Of a stretch of 6,134 nucleotides of DNA, positions 1-6,010 are shown in pieces. The DNA lies in the NCBI GenBank assembly GCA_002688185.1, contig NZCE01000029.1:1-6134 (forward strand), given 5' to 3'. A model generated the notes under the pieces. It had not been told where the DNA came from. It ran no database searches and saw nothing but the letters and a program-made list of their open reading frames with translations. How positions within the stretch are numbered: position 1 is the first letter of the stretch; each line of letters begins with the position of its first letter. Origin of the DNA: Spirochaetales bacterium (GTDB lineage Bacteria > Spirochaetota > Spirochaetia > ARS1246). The position numbers were made by a program, and so were the translations under genes.

Positions 1-95
1 GAACACTCGCCCCTCCCAGGAACTATGCAATAGCGTTGGTTTTAGCATAGCATATTATCGGGGTTATGAGTATTCGTTACCTTTTTGCAGGGGAG

Positions 96-209
96 TCAAA
101 GATGCTTTAGCAAATTAATTTCAACCCCGGATTCGGTGGCCGGGAATGGAATAGGCATGTTGTCGATGTGCTTCTGAAGTTTCCGATATACGTCGCTTGT
201 TTCACTCAT
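96..209 (-). pseudogene. Truncated N-terminal stub of a probable 4Fe-4S ferredoxin-domain protein
   Basis: Reading the minus strand from ATG at 209 gives 37 codons and a TGA at 96-98. The peptide contains the stretch PFPATESGVEINLLKHL, which resembles, from memory, the first ~40 residues of an iron-sulfur oxidoreductase/ferredoxin family of Desulfobacterota and related anaerobes, where the text continues with a Leu-Phe-Thr-Pro-Glu-Glu-like segment and later carries 4Fe-4S Cys motifs. Here the reading stops exactly at that point. Adding one base to the T run near 98-100 would restore Leu-(Phe/Leu)-Thr-Pro, but similarity is lost again at once and a stop follows nine codons later, so more than a frameshift is involved. 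The start is supported by AAGGAG seven bases upstream and a consensus -10. I infer a decayed or rearranged gene rather than a functional short protein; a real small peptide remains possible. Family recognition is from memory. Confidence 0.6.
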
Positions 210-216
210 GACAAGT

Positions 217-222
217 CTCCTT
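217..222 (-). promoter_or_regulatory. Shine-Dalgarno of the truncated Fe-S gene
   Basis: The minus strand reads AAGGAG seven bases before the ATG at 209. It is a textbook site and fixes the start of the truncated frame, which argues that the stub descends from a genuine gene start rather than being a chance open frame. Confidence 0.65.
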
Positions 223-245
223 TTTATTGATGCTTTCTATTATTG

Positions 246-274
246 ATTATAGGCGGTCATGTAATAATATGCAA
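246..274 (-). promoter_or_regulatory. Candidate sigma-70-type promoter for the truncated Fe-S gene
   Basis: On the minus strand a perfect TATAAT (-10; plus positions 246-251) lies 17 bases downstream of TTGCAT (plus 269-274), which keeps the TTG of the -35 consensus. Transcription would begin near position 239 and give a leader of about 30 bases ahead of the ATG at 209. The -10 is strong and the -35 only half matched. Confidence 0.45.
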
Positions 275-317
275 AAACGATGGCTCAAATGGGAGAGGAA
301 TTGCTGCAAGAACAATG

Positions 318-346
318 TTGACCAGAAAAGTATGAATGCGTAATGT
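318..346 (+). promoter_or_regulatory. Candidate promoter for the glycyl radical enzyme unit
   Basis: TTGACC at 318-323 matches the -35 consensus at five of six positions. It is 17 bases from TAATGT at 341-346, a poor -10 with three matches. Transcription would start only about 8-10 bases before the first ATG, leaving a very short leader that barely contains the AGAGGT site. The real promoter may instead be activator-dependent or of another sigma class. Confidence 0.28.
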
Positions 347-354
347 AGCTGCAC

Positions 355-360
355 AGAGGT
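355..360 (+). promoter_or_regulatory. Ribosome binding site that bears on the GRE start
   Basis: AGAGGT directly abuts the first of three consecutive ATG codons (361, 364, 367). Normal spacing favours the third, at 367 (6 bases), or the second (3 bases). An in-frame TAG at 346-348 rules out a longer ATG, GTG or TTG start. Confidence 0.5.
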
Positions 361-2670
361 ATGATGATGCAAACGCCTGCTTGCAGCTCACACGTCAAAG
401 CCGGACTCCAATTTATCCGGAGCAATCGTAGCACAAAACGAAAACACTGGGGCCCAAGCCTTTCCATTATCAACGGTACTACGGTCAAACTTCCGCTGGT
501 TGTTCGAAAGGCGCTCGCAATAAAAAAAGTTCTTACTGAAATGCCCATATCTGTACGCAGGCATGAGTTGATCGTTGGTGTCTCGGTGCAGGCAAATATC
601 CTAAAAAAACCGGATTTGCCGACTTATGCAACAAAAGAGGAACTGGAAGCAGCCGCTAGACGAATGACGAGCCCGCGATCGATCTACGGCCACTCCTCAC
701 CGGCATACGAAAAGTTTTTACGTTTAGGGTTCACTGGACTAAAGGAGTTTGCAGAGGAAAGCCGCAAAGACGATTCTCCCTGGTATGACGCGGTTGTGCT
801 CTCCGTAGAGGCCGTACGGCTGTTGGCCGAAAGATACCAAAGCCTTTCAAAACAAATGGCGAAGGATGAACCCGATACCGGGCGCAAAAAGGAGCTTAGC
901 GAGATTTCGGAGACACTCAGCCACATTCTGTATCATCCTCCAGAGACTTTCAGACAGGCGTTACAGGCAATATGGTTGTCACATATCTCTTTCACCAGCA
1001 CGATGAACTTTTTGCCCCTAGGAAGATTAGATCAGTATCTCTGGCCTTATTTGAGGGCGGATTTAGAGAATAGAATCATCTCGGCGGAAGAGGCACAGGA
1101 GTTAGTAGATCTGTTTTGGATCAAATGCAACGACTTACTCGAGGATGTCCGGCTTCAAGAATATTCCGGAGATCCGGCAGCTCCCATTGAGAAGGGCGAG
1201 CTTATCCGAGGCATCGGCCATAGAGCCGTATATTTGGGGGGCCGGACCACTCTCGACAGGATGGTCCTTGGCCGCGGAACCGCCCAGCAGTTCCTACAAA
1301 CAGTGACCTTGAGCGGGCTGACGCCTGACGGAGAAGACGGTACGAATCCCCTTACGTATATGAGTATGAATGCCACCCGACGGCTCGGCGTACCCCAGCC
1401 ATGTCTGTACGTTCGACTGCACAAGGGTTCTCCTCCTGAGTTAGTGGATCTGATTTCCGATACCATCAGGGCTGGGTGCGTAGGGCCGACTATCTATAAT
1501 GATGACGTTATGATTCCGGCCTTTGAGAGCTTAGGACTTGAACAGGCTCACGCTCGGGATTACACGAGCGACGGTTGCTGGGAGCCCCACATTCAGGGCA
1601 GAACGTATTTCAAACACACCTGGGTGTCCCTGGCCGAAGTTTTAGATCGAATACTGAATCCGGAGCGCTGGCAGTCAATTGCGGTTCCTATGTATCGAGA
1701 AGACATGGATCCCTTCTCCGATTATCGACCCATCGATCCGTACCGGATCACCAGCTTTGCAGAATTATTGGATGAAATAAAATCCATATTAGAACGGTAT
1801 ATTCGGGGATTCATAAAAGCGAGGGAGTGGTTTGAGGACGGACGTTTGTTCGACATCGCGCCTCTTCCCCTTTTATCCGCATATGCAGAGGGACCGCTGG
1901 AGTCCGGTTTGGATATTACCAGAGGAGGTTTTCTCTATACCTTCCATATGCCTGAGCTTTCCGGGCTCTCCCACGTAGCAGATTCCCTCGCAGTCATCAA
2001 AAAACTTTGCTTTGATGAAGAGAAAATCCCGCTTTCAGATCTGCTCGACGCCGTCCGGGGGAACTGGCACAATCGCGAGGCTCTCCGTGCCTTGGTACAG
2101 ACGCGGGCTCCGGCATATGGCAACGACATTGACTACGTAGACGTAATCGCGGCCGAGCTCGTCGAGCACTATATTGCCTGCATTCAAAAATACGGCAGTC
2201 AGGCGGAGAGCTCAATCTGCTATCTCTCAGGAATCGCTACGTACGAAAATTATCCGGAGCTCGGTTTTTTTGTAGGCGCTACTCCCGACGGCCGCGGGAG
2301 CGGAGAGCCGTTGAGCAGTAACGCGTCACCCTCGATCGGGAAAGCGCGCACCGGCCAAACGGCGGCGGTAAACTCATATCTCAAGCTTCCCCTCGGCAAG
2401 CTGACAGGCGGGAGCATCCTCGACCTGAGCATAGAGGCAAAGTCTGGACTATTAGCAAACCTTCCTGCTTTTATCCGCTCATTCCTCCATGGCGGCGGCA
2501 ATCTTATCAGTATTGCCATTAATGACAGTCAAAAGCTCAGAGAAGCTCAAAAAAATCCTGAAAAGCATAGGGATCTTAAGGTACGGGTCGGTGGCTACGA
2601 TGCTTATTTTGTCGATCTGCCGCCGGAGCATCAGGAGTTGCAGATCAAAAGAATCGAACAGTACGGTTGA
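361..2670 (+). CDS. Glycyl radical enzyme (pyruvate formate-lyase-like), substrate class unassigned
   Basis: A 769-residue cytoplasmic enzyme of the PFL/GRE superfamily. Visible landmarks are an N-terminal alpha-helical PFL-like start with RKALAIKKVLTEMPI and ELIVG; GRLDQYLWPYL at about 221-231; the thiyl-radical loop DGCWEPH, with Cys406 and Glu408; TPDGR at 641-645; and the C-terminal glycyl radical motif RVGGY, with the radical Gly at 745, 24 residues before the end. The single Cys followed two residues later by Glu is the pattern of GRE eliminases and decarboxylases (diol, choline, hydroxyproline and hydroxyphenylacetate types), not the Cys-Cys pair of true pyruvate formate-lyase. In the subfamilies I know, the residue between Cys and Glu is usually Val; here it is Trp407. 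The length is slightly short for the family, mainly at the N terminus. The true start may be ATG 367. The gene is coupled to its activase two bases downstream. Family membership is near certain; I cannot name the substrate. Confidence 0.95.
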   Translation: MMMQTPACSSHVKAGLQFIRSNRSTKRKHWGPSLSIINGTTVKLPLVVRKALAIKKVLTEMPISVRRHELIVGVSVQANILKKPDLPTYATKEELEAAARRMTSPRSIYGHSSPAYEKFLRLGFTGLKEFAEESRKDDSPWYDAVVLSVEAVRLLAERYQSLSKQMAKDEPDTGRKKELSEISETLSHILYHPPETFRQALQAIWLSHISFTSTMNFLPLGRLDQYLWPYLRADLENRIISAEEAQELVDLFWIKCNDLLEDVRLQEYSGDPAAPIEKGELIRGIGHRAVYLGGRTTLDRMVLGRGTAQQFLQTVTLSGLTPDGEDGTNPLTYMSMNATRRLGVPQPCLYVRLHKGSPPELVDLISDTIRAGCVGPTIYNDDVMIPAFESLGLEQAHARDYTSDGCWEPHIQGRTYFKHTWVSLAEVLDRILNPERWQSIAVPMYREDMDPFSDYRPIDPYRITSFAELLDEIKSILERYIRGFIKAREWFEDGRLFDIAPLPLLSAYAEGPLESGLDITRGGFLYTFHMPELSGLSHVADSLAVIKKLCFDEEKIPLSDLLDAVRGNWHNREALRALVQTRAPAYGNDIDYVDVIAAELVEHYIACIQKYGSQAESSICYLSGIATYENYPELGFFVGATPDGRGSGEPLSSNASPSIGKARTGQTAAVNSYLKLPLGKLTGGSILDLSIEAKSGLLANLPAFIRSFLHGGGNLISIAINDSQKLREAQKNPEKHRDLKVRVGGYDAYFVDLPPEHQELQIKRIEQYG

Positions 2671-2672
2671 AG

Positions 2673-3587
2673 ATGAAAAAAAACCTGGAGGGCCTAATAT
2701 TTCATATTTCCAGGGCATCCGGGGAAGACGGGCCGGGCATCAGAACGACGGTCTTTTTTAAAGGCTGCCCCATGCGCTGCAGTTGGTGCCACAGTCCGCA
2801 ATCTCAAGGGGGACTGGAACCGATCCTCTCCCACTACCCAAGCCGATGCATAAACTGCGGCGCCTGCTCGGGTGCGTGCCCTGAAGGTGTCCATGGAATT
2901 GTGCGTGGACAACGCCGAATCAGCTGGGATGACTGCAATACCTGCGGAATTTGCGCGGAGCAGTGTCCCTCAAGGGCGCTAGAAATGGTTGGCCGGTGGA
3001 TGACTGTCGATGAGGTGGTCGACGTGGTCTCCCGGGACAAAGGGTATTATTCCACCTCGAGAGGTGGTGTCACGTTCTCCGGAGGTGAGCCGACGATGCA
3101 GCCGGATTTCGTGTATGCCTGTGCCAAAACATGCGGCGAACTTGGGATTCACACGGCTCTGGATACCTGCGGGTATGTGAAGTGGCATTTTTTTGAGAAA
3201 CTTCTCCCCGCTATCGATTTGGTGCTCTTTGACATTAAACAGGTAGTATCTTATCTACATACCGTGCATACCGGTGTCACGAATACTCTGGTATTGGAAA
3301 ACCTAAAAAGAGTGGATGCTTACGGTAGGCCCATTTGGCTCCGTATCCCTCTCATTCCCGGCTACAATGATTCCCGCAAAAACATCGATGGGATTGTGGC
3401 TCTGGCAAAAGGTCTGCGCCATATTCAAAGAATTACGATCCTCCCTTACAACACCGCTGCCGGGGCCAAATACCCTTCCATCGGAAGAACATTTAGCCTA
3501 CATGTTCAGGAGCTTTCTGAGGAGGCAGAACGTCGGATTATGGAAAGTCTTGCCTCCACCGGCGTTAGGGTTGAGCTGCGTCAATAG
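2673..3587 (+). CDS. Glycyl radical enzyme activating enzyme (radical SAM, two ferredoxin clusters)
   Basis: A 304-residue activase that reductively cleaves S-adenosylmethionine and abstracts hydrogen from the GRE's Gly745. The near-N-terminal DGPGIRTTVFFKGCPMRC segment holds the SAM-cluster motif CxxxCxxC (Cys32, Cys36, Cys39). Next come two CxxCxxCxxxCP motifs (Cys59/62/65/69 and Cys88/91/94/98), the extra 4Fe-4S clusters typical of non-PFL GRE activases. TFSGGEP (about 134-140), DTCG (164-167) and the DIK switch motif (187-189) follow, then HTGVTN. The stretch after DIK reads QVVSYLH, lacking the acidic or Asn residue usually found in the His-Met-Asp-like position. ATG at 2673 lies two bases after the GRE stop and gives the usual N terminus; an in-frame TTG at 2667, overlapping that stop, would add two residues. 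No clear Shine-Dalgarno is visible for either, so translational coupling to the GRE is likely. Confidence 0.95.
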   Translation: MKKNLEGLIFHISRASGEDGPGIRTTVFFKGCPMRCSWCHSPQSQGGLEPILSHYPSRCINCGACSGACPEGVHGIVRGQRRISWDDCNTCGICAEQCPSRALEMVGRWMTVDEVVDVVSRDKGYYSTSRGGVTFSGGEPTMQPDFVYACAKTCGELGIHTALDTCGYVKWHFFEKLLPAIDLVLFDIKQVVSYLHTVHTGVTNTLVLENLKRVDAYGRPIWLRIPLIPGYNDSRKNIDGIVALAKGLRHIQRITILPYNTAAGAKYPSIGRTFSLHVQELSEEAERRIMESLASTGVRVELRQ

Positions 3588-3661
3588 ATATTTCAGCGCA
3601 TCAATCCGCGGCTGCGGCGGGCAGGTCGTGATTACGTCGCGGCGTAAGAAATTGCACTACT

Positions 3662-3692
3662 TTTACACTCACCCCAGCCAGAAGGCTATATA
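3662..3692 (+). promoter_or_regulatory. Weak candidate promoter for the B12/radical SAM gene
   Basis: TTTACA at 3662-3667 (one mismatch to the -35) precedes an AT-rich TATATACTAT run. The best -10 choices are CTATAT at 3686-3691 (spacer 18) or TATATA at 3687-3692 (spacer 19). The leader to the ATG at 3742 would be about 43 bases. The ambiguity of the -10 keeps confidence low. Confidence 0.3.
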
Positions 3693-3725
3693 CTATCGTT
3701 AATCATTTTTAAAGCCGCGGTGGGC

Positions 3726-3731
3726 AAGGAG
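3726..3731 (+). promoter_or_regulatory. Shine-Dalgarno of the B12/radical SAM gene
   Basis: AAGGAG lies ten bases before ATG 3742, a strong site at slightly long spacing. It supports this start and shows that translation does not depend on coupling to the activase. Confidence 0.6.
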
Positions 3732-3741
3732 CCTGTACTTC

Positions 3742-5220
3742 ATGAATATTCTACTAGTATATCCGGAAACGCCAACCACGTTTTGGAGCTTTAAAAACGC
3801 TCTGCGATTTATTAGTAAACGCTCCTCAGAGCCGCCGCTGGGCCTTATAACAATCGCCGCAATGCTCCCTGAGAACTGGAACAGGCGATTGATTGACACA
3901 AACGTCACACGCCTGAGCGATCAAGACATTAAATGGGCGGACCTTGTGTTTTTGAGCGGTATGGATCTGCACCGAGTCTCATTTGTGTCTATTGTTGCAC
4001 GATGTAAATCTCATGGAAAGAAGATCGTCGGCGGAGGACCTTTCTGCTCAATGCATCACTCCGAGATTGAGGGCGTTGATTTTTTTGTGCTCAATGAGGC
4101 CGAGATCACGCTACCTCAATTTATTGCCGATTTTCAGGAAGGAAAGGCAAAAAAAATCTATGAGACCAACCTGTTTTCAGAAATTGGTGACACGCCGGTG
4201 CCGCAATGGGACCTCCTGGACCTTGCCGAATACGCAGTCATGGATATTCAATACTCCAGGGGATGCCCGTTTAGCTGCGATTTTTGCAGTGTAACGGCTC
4301 TTTTTGGTCACAAACCAAGGTGTAAATCAACCCCGCAGCTGACAGCTGAGCTCGACGCCCTTTACCAAGCCGGCTGGAGGGGAAAGGTATTCGTTGTAGA
4401 CGATAATTTTATTGGGAACAAGCGGAAACTCAAGGAAGATCTTCTCCCAGGCTTGATCGAGTGGTCACGCAGCCGCGGCAACCCGTTTCTTTTTAGCTCG
4501 GAGGTATCGATTAACTTAGCAGATGACGAGGAGCTCATCGACGCAATGGTGGCGGCTAGATTCGAGATGGTGTTTATGGGTATTGAGACTCCGGATCAGG
4601 ACAGCCTCAATGAATGCGGAAAGGTGCAAAATCAGGGACGCGATATGGTTGAGTCAGTTAAGTTGCTCCAGCGAAAGGGCTTGCGTGTAACCGCAGGCTT
4701 TATCGTCGGCTTTGACAACGATCAGCCCGACATATTCGACAGACAGATTGGGTTTATTCAAAAAAGCGGAATAGTAACGGCGATGGTTGGTTTGCTCAAT
4801 GCGCAGAAAGGAACGAGGTTATTCGAAAGATTGAGTGCAGAAGATAGGATTCTCAAAATACCGTCCGGTGACAATATGGACGGGGTGCTCAACTTTATCC
4901 CAAAGCTGAGCTCATCTGAGTTGATCGGCGGATATCAGCGCCTGCTGAAAACAATTTACTCTCAACAGAATTACTTTGAGCGGGTAAAAACGTATCTATC
5001 TGAGTTTCAATCGCCAGATCGCGATGTGCCAAAAGATATTAAAAGCGACATTGTGACTCTACTAAGGGCTATGTGGCATATCGGTATCCTCGAAAAAGGA
5101 AGCAAGTTCTTCTGGAAGCTTATGTTCTATGTTTTGTACAACCGTCCCCAGGCGTTTGCCGAAGCCGTGAGGATGAGCATTTATGGATACCACTTCCGCA
5201 GGGTTGTTAGCAGTATATAG
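3742..5220 (+). CDS. B12-binding domain radical SAM protein with DUF4070-type C terminus
   Basis: A 492-residue protein whose start is supported by an upstream AAGGAG. Residues ~1-140 form a cobalamin-binding-like Rossmann domain: MNILLVYPETP start, PPLGLITIAAMLP, VGGGP at 96-100 and LNEAE at 117-121. The His of the DxHxxG cobalamin motif is absent, as is common in radical SAM members, so cobalamin may bind base-off without a His ligand. The radical SAM core carries CxxxCxxC at Cys175/179/182 within RGCPFSCDFC, then VDDNF (219-223), GIETP (280-284) and GFIVGFD (319-325). The C-terminal part, with YQRLLKTIY near 398-406, matches my memory of DUF4070. Relatives of this architecture include hopanoid C-2 methylase HpnP, but nothing here shows a hopanoid role; most members are uncharacterised. 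Known chemistry in the class is methyl transfer to unreactive carbons or ring rearrangement. It lies 154 bases behind the GRE activase on the same strand, so a shared pathway is possible but unproven. Confidence 0.88.
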   Translation: MNILLVYPETPTTFWSFKNALRFISKRSSEPPLGLITIAAMLPENWNRRLIDTNVTRLSDQDIKWADLVFLSGMDLHRVSFVSIVARCKSHGKKIVGGGPFCSMHHSEIEGVDFFVLNEAEITLPQFIADFQEGKAKKIYETNLFSEIGDTPVPQWDLLDLAEYAVMDIQYSRGCPFSCDFCSVTALFGHKPRCKSTPQLTAELDALYQAGWRGKVFVVDDNFIGNKRKLKEDLLPGLIEWSRSRGNPFLFSSEVSINLADDEELIDAMVAARFEMVFMGIETPDQDSLNECGKVQNQGRDMVESVKLLQRKGLRVTAGFIVGFDNDQPDIFDRQIGFIQKSGIVTAMVGLLNAQKGTRLFERLSAEDRILKIPSGDNMDGVLNFIPKLSSSELIGGYQRLLKTIYSQQNYFERVKTYLSEFQSPDRDVPKDIKSDIVTLLRAMWHIGILEKGSKFFWKLMFYVLYNRPQAFAEAVRMSIYGYHFRRVVSSI

Positions 5221-5247
5221 AATGATTTCCAGATAAACAGATCTCCC

Positions 5248-5997
5248 CTATCTCACCTCAACCGACCACAGCGTGGTGCCGCTGATTGCATATAATTTCC
5301 CGTCTAGCGAGGTTAGTCCTCCCATATCCGACCAGCCGCCGCCAAGACCCGCATAATTTCCCTCAGTATCAACCTCCCAGAGGGTACCACCACTTACGGC
5401 ATACAGCTTGCCGTCCAAAGCAGTAAGTCCGCCCATGTCCGACCACCCACCGCCGAGGTTAGCGTAATTACCCGCTTTGTCTACCTTCCAGAGAGTACCG
5501 CCGCTAACGGCGTATATGCTACCCTCAAGAGCAGTGAAACCACCCATTTCAACCCATCCTGAACCGAGATCCTCATAGCTCCCGTCTTTGCCCGTCGCCC
5601 ACAGCGTGCCGCCGCTGACGATATAGAGCATCCCGTCTAGTGCTGTCATGCCGCCAATGTCAGTCCAGCCGCCACCTAGATCCACATAGCCGCCATCTTT
5701 ATCTGTTTGCCAGAGGGTGCCGCCACTTGCGATATAGAGGAATCCGTCAAGAGAGACCATCCCCCCGATATCCGCCCATCCGCTCCCTAGATCGGTGTAG
5801 TTGCCCCGGCGGTCAACCCTCCACAGCGTCCCGCCGCTAACGCAGAAGAGCTGGTCATCAAGTGCCACAATACCGGCGCTGTCCGTCCAGCCTCCACCTA
5901 GATCGGCATAATCTCCGGGCTCGGACCAGGCCCGAATTGAAAGGGTGAAAAAAACTACAGCTATTCCAACGACCGGCACTAGCTTCCGCGTATTCAT
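5248..5997 (-). CDS. Secreted six-repeat (tectonin-like) beta-propeller protein
   Basis: A 249-residue exported protein. The N terminus is a Sec signal peptide: basic MNTRK, a hydrophobic stretch at 6-21, then Ala-Trp-Ser, giving likely cleavage after Ser25. The rest is six tandem repeats of 37 residues (29-65, 66-102, 103-139, 140-176, 177-213, 214-249, the last one residue short) with no linker. The consensus has Tyr, then LGxGW, then GG, LDGxLY, SGGTLW, a Val-Asp and a Gly. Repeats of 33-37 residues in sixfold copy, with a conserved Trp and a Tyr in alternating strands, recall tectonin-type beta-propeller lectins; six blades would close into one ring. The single Cys (in repeat 1) argues against disulphides. 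No catalytic motif is visible. The start is supported by GAGGAG seven bases upstream. It converges on the B12/radical SAM gene and is likely independent of it. A cell-surface or sugar-binding role is inference. Confidence 0.85.
   Translation of the reverse strand: MNTRKLVPVVGIAVVFFTLSIRAWSEPGDYADLGGGWTDSAGIVALDDQLFCVSGGTLWRVDRRGNYTDLGSGWADIGGMVSLDGFLYIASGGTLWQTDKDGGYVDLGGGWTDIGGMTALDGMLYIVSGGTLWATGKDGSYEDLGSGWVEMGGFTALEGSIYAVSGGTLWKVDKAGNYANLGGGWSDMGGLTALDGKLYAVSGGTLWEVDTEGNYAGLGGGWSDMGGLTSLDGKLYAISGTTLWSVEVR
5251..5913 (-). repeat. Six tandem 111-base coding repeats
   Basis: The repeat part of the propeller gene divides exactly into units of 111 bases (5803-5913, 5692-5802, 5581-5691, 5470-5580, 5359-5469) and a final 108-base unit (5251-5358). 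The units are much more alike in protein than in DNA: the SGGTLW-type segment is encoded with different synonymous codons in most copies. Units five and six are the most alike; unit one is the most divergent (DSAG in place of the DxGG pattern, LDD in place of LDG). Confidence 0.9.
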
Positions 5998-6004
5998 TAA
6001 TGCT

Positions 6005-6010
6005 CTCCTC
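6005..6010 (-). promoter_or_regulatory. Shine-Dalgarno of the propeller gene
   Basis: The minus strand reads GAGGAG seven bases before the ATG at 5997, fixing that start. The remaining bases to the window end (6011-6134) show no convincing promoter or gene. Confidence 0.6.

Larger units (their letters stand above)
3588..3741. other. Intergenic gap between activase and B12/radical SAM gene
   Basis: This stretch of 154 bases has no coding signal I can support. It contains a small hairpin at 3632-3647 (six-base stem closing with a wobble pair, CGCG loop) without a following T run, so not a convincing terminator. It also contains a candidate promoter and a clear ribosome binding site for the next gene. 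The gap suggests the downstream gene can be transcribed on its own even if read-through occurs. Confidence 0.5.

Noticed and set aside
23..50. Inverted repeat CTATGC/GCATAG as an insertion-element end or operator
   Set aside because: Only six bases per arm with a 16-base spacer in AT-rich DNA; likely chance.
96..98. TGA of the Fe-S stub as a selenocysteine codon
   Set aside because: Reading through gives a short tail ending at another stop within about 20 codons, and the tail does not match the family continuation. No selenocysteine insertion hairpin is apparent directly after it.
301..309. Palindrome TTGCTGCAA upstream of the GRE as a regulator site
   Set aside because: Four-base arms only, with no second full copy; not enough to call an operator.
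361..2670. Naming the enzyme as pyruvate formate-lyase (pflB)
   Set aside because: It lacks the adjacent Cys-Cys pair required for pyruvate cleavage and has a Cys-Trp-Glu loop; its activase also carries two extra ferredoxin clusters that PFL activase lacks.
3632..3647. Hairpin after the activase gene as an intrinsic terminator
   Set aside because: Short stem with one wobble pair and no T run behind it.
3588..3702. Open frame running past the activase stop in another frame
   Set aside because: It is a frame-shifted shadow of the activase extended into the gap; the peptide has no recognisable features and low complexity of evidence.
5248..5997. The 111-base repeats as a CRISPR array or non-coding satellite
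   Set aside because: Units are contiguous without unique spacers, keep one open reading frame and vary at synonymous positions, so they are protein repeats.
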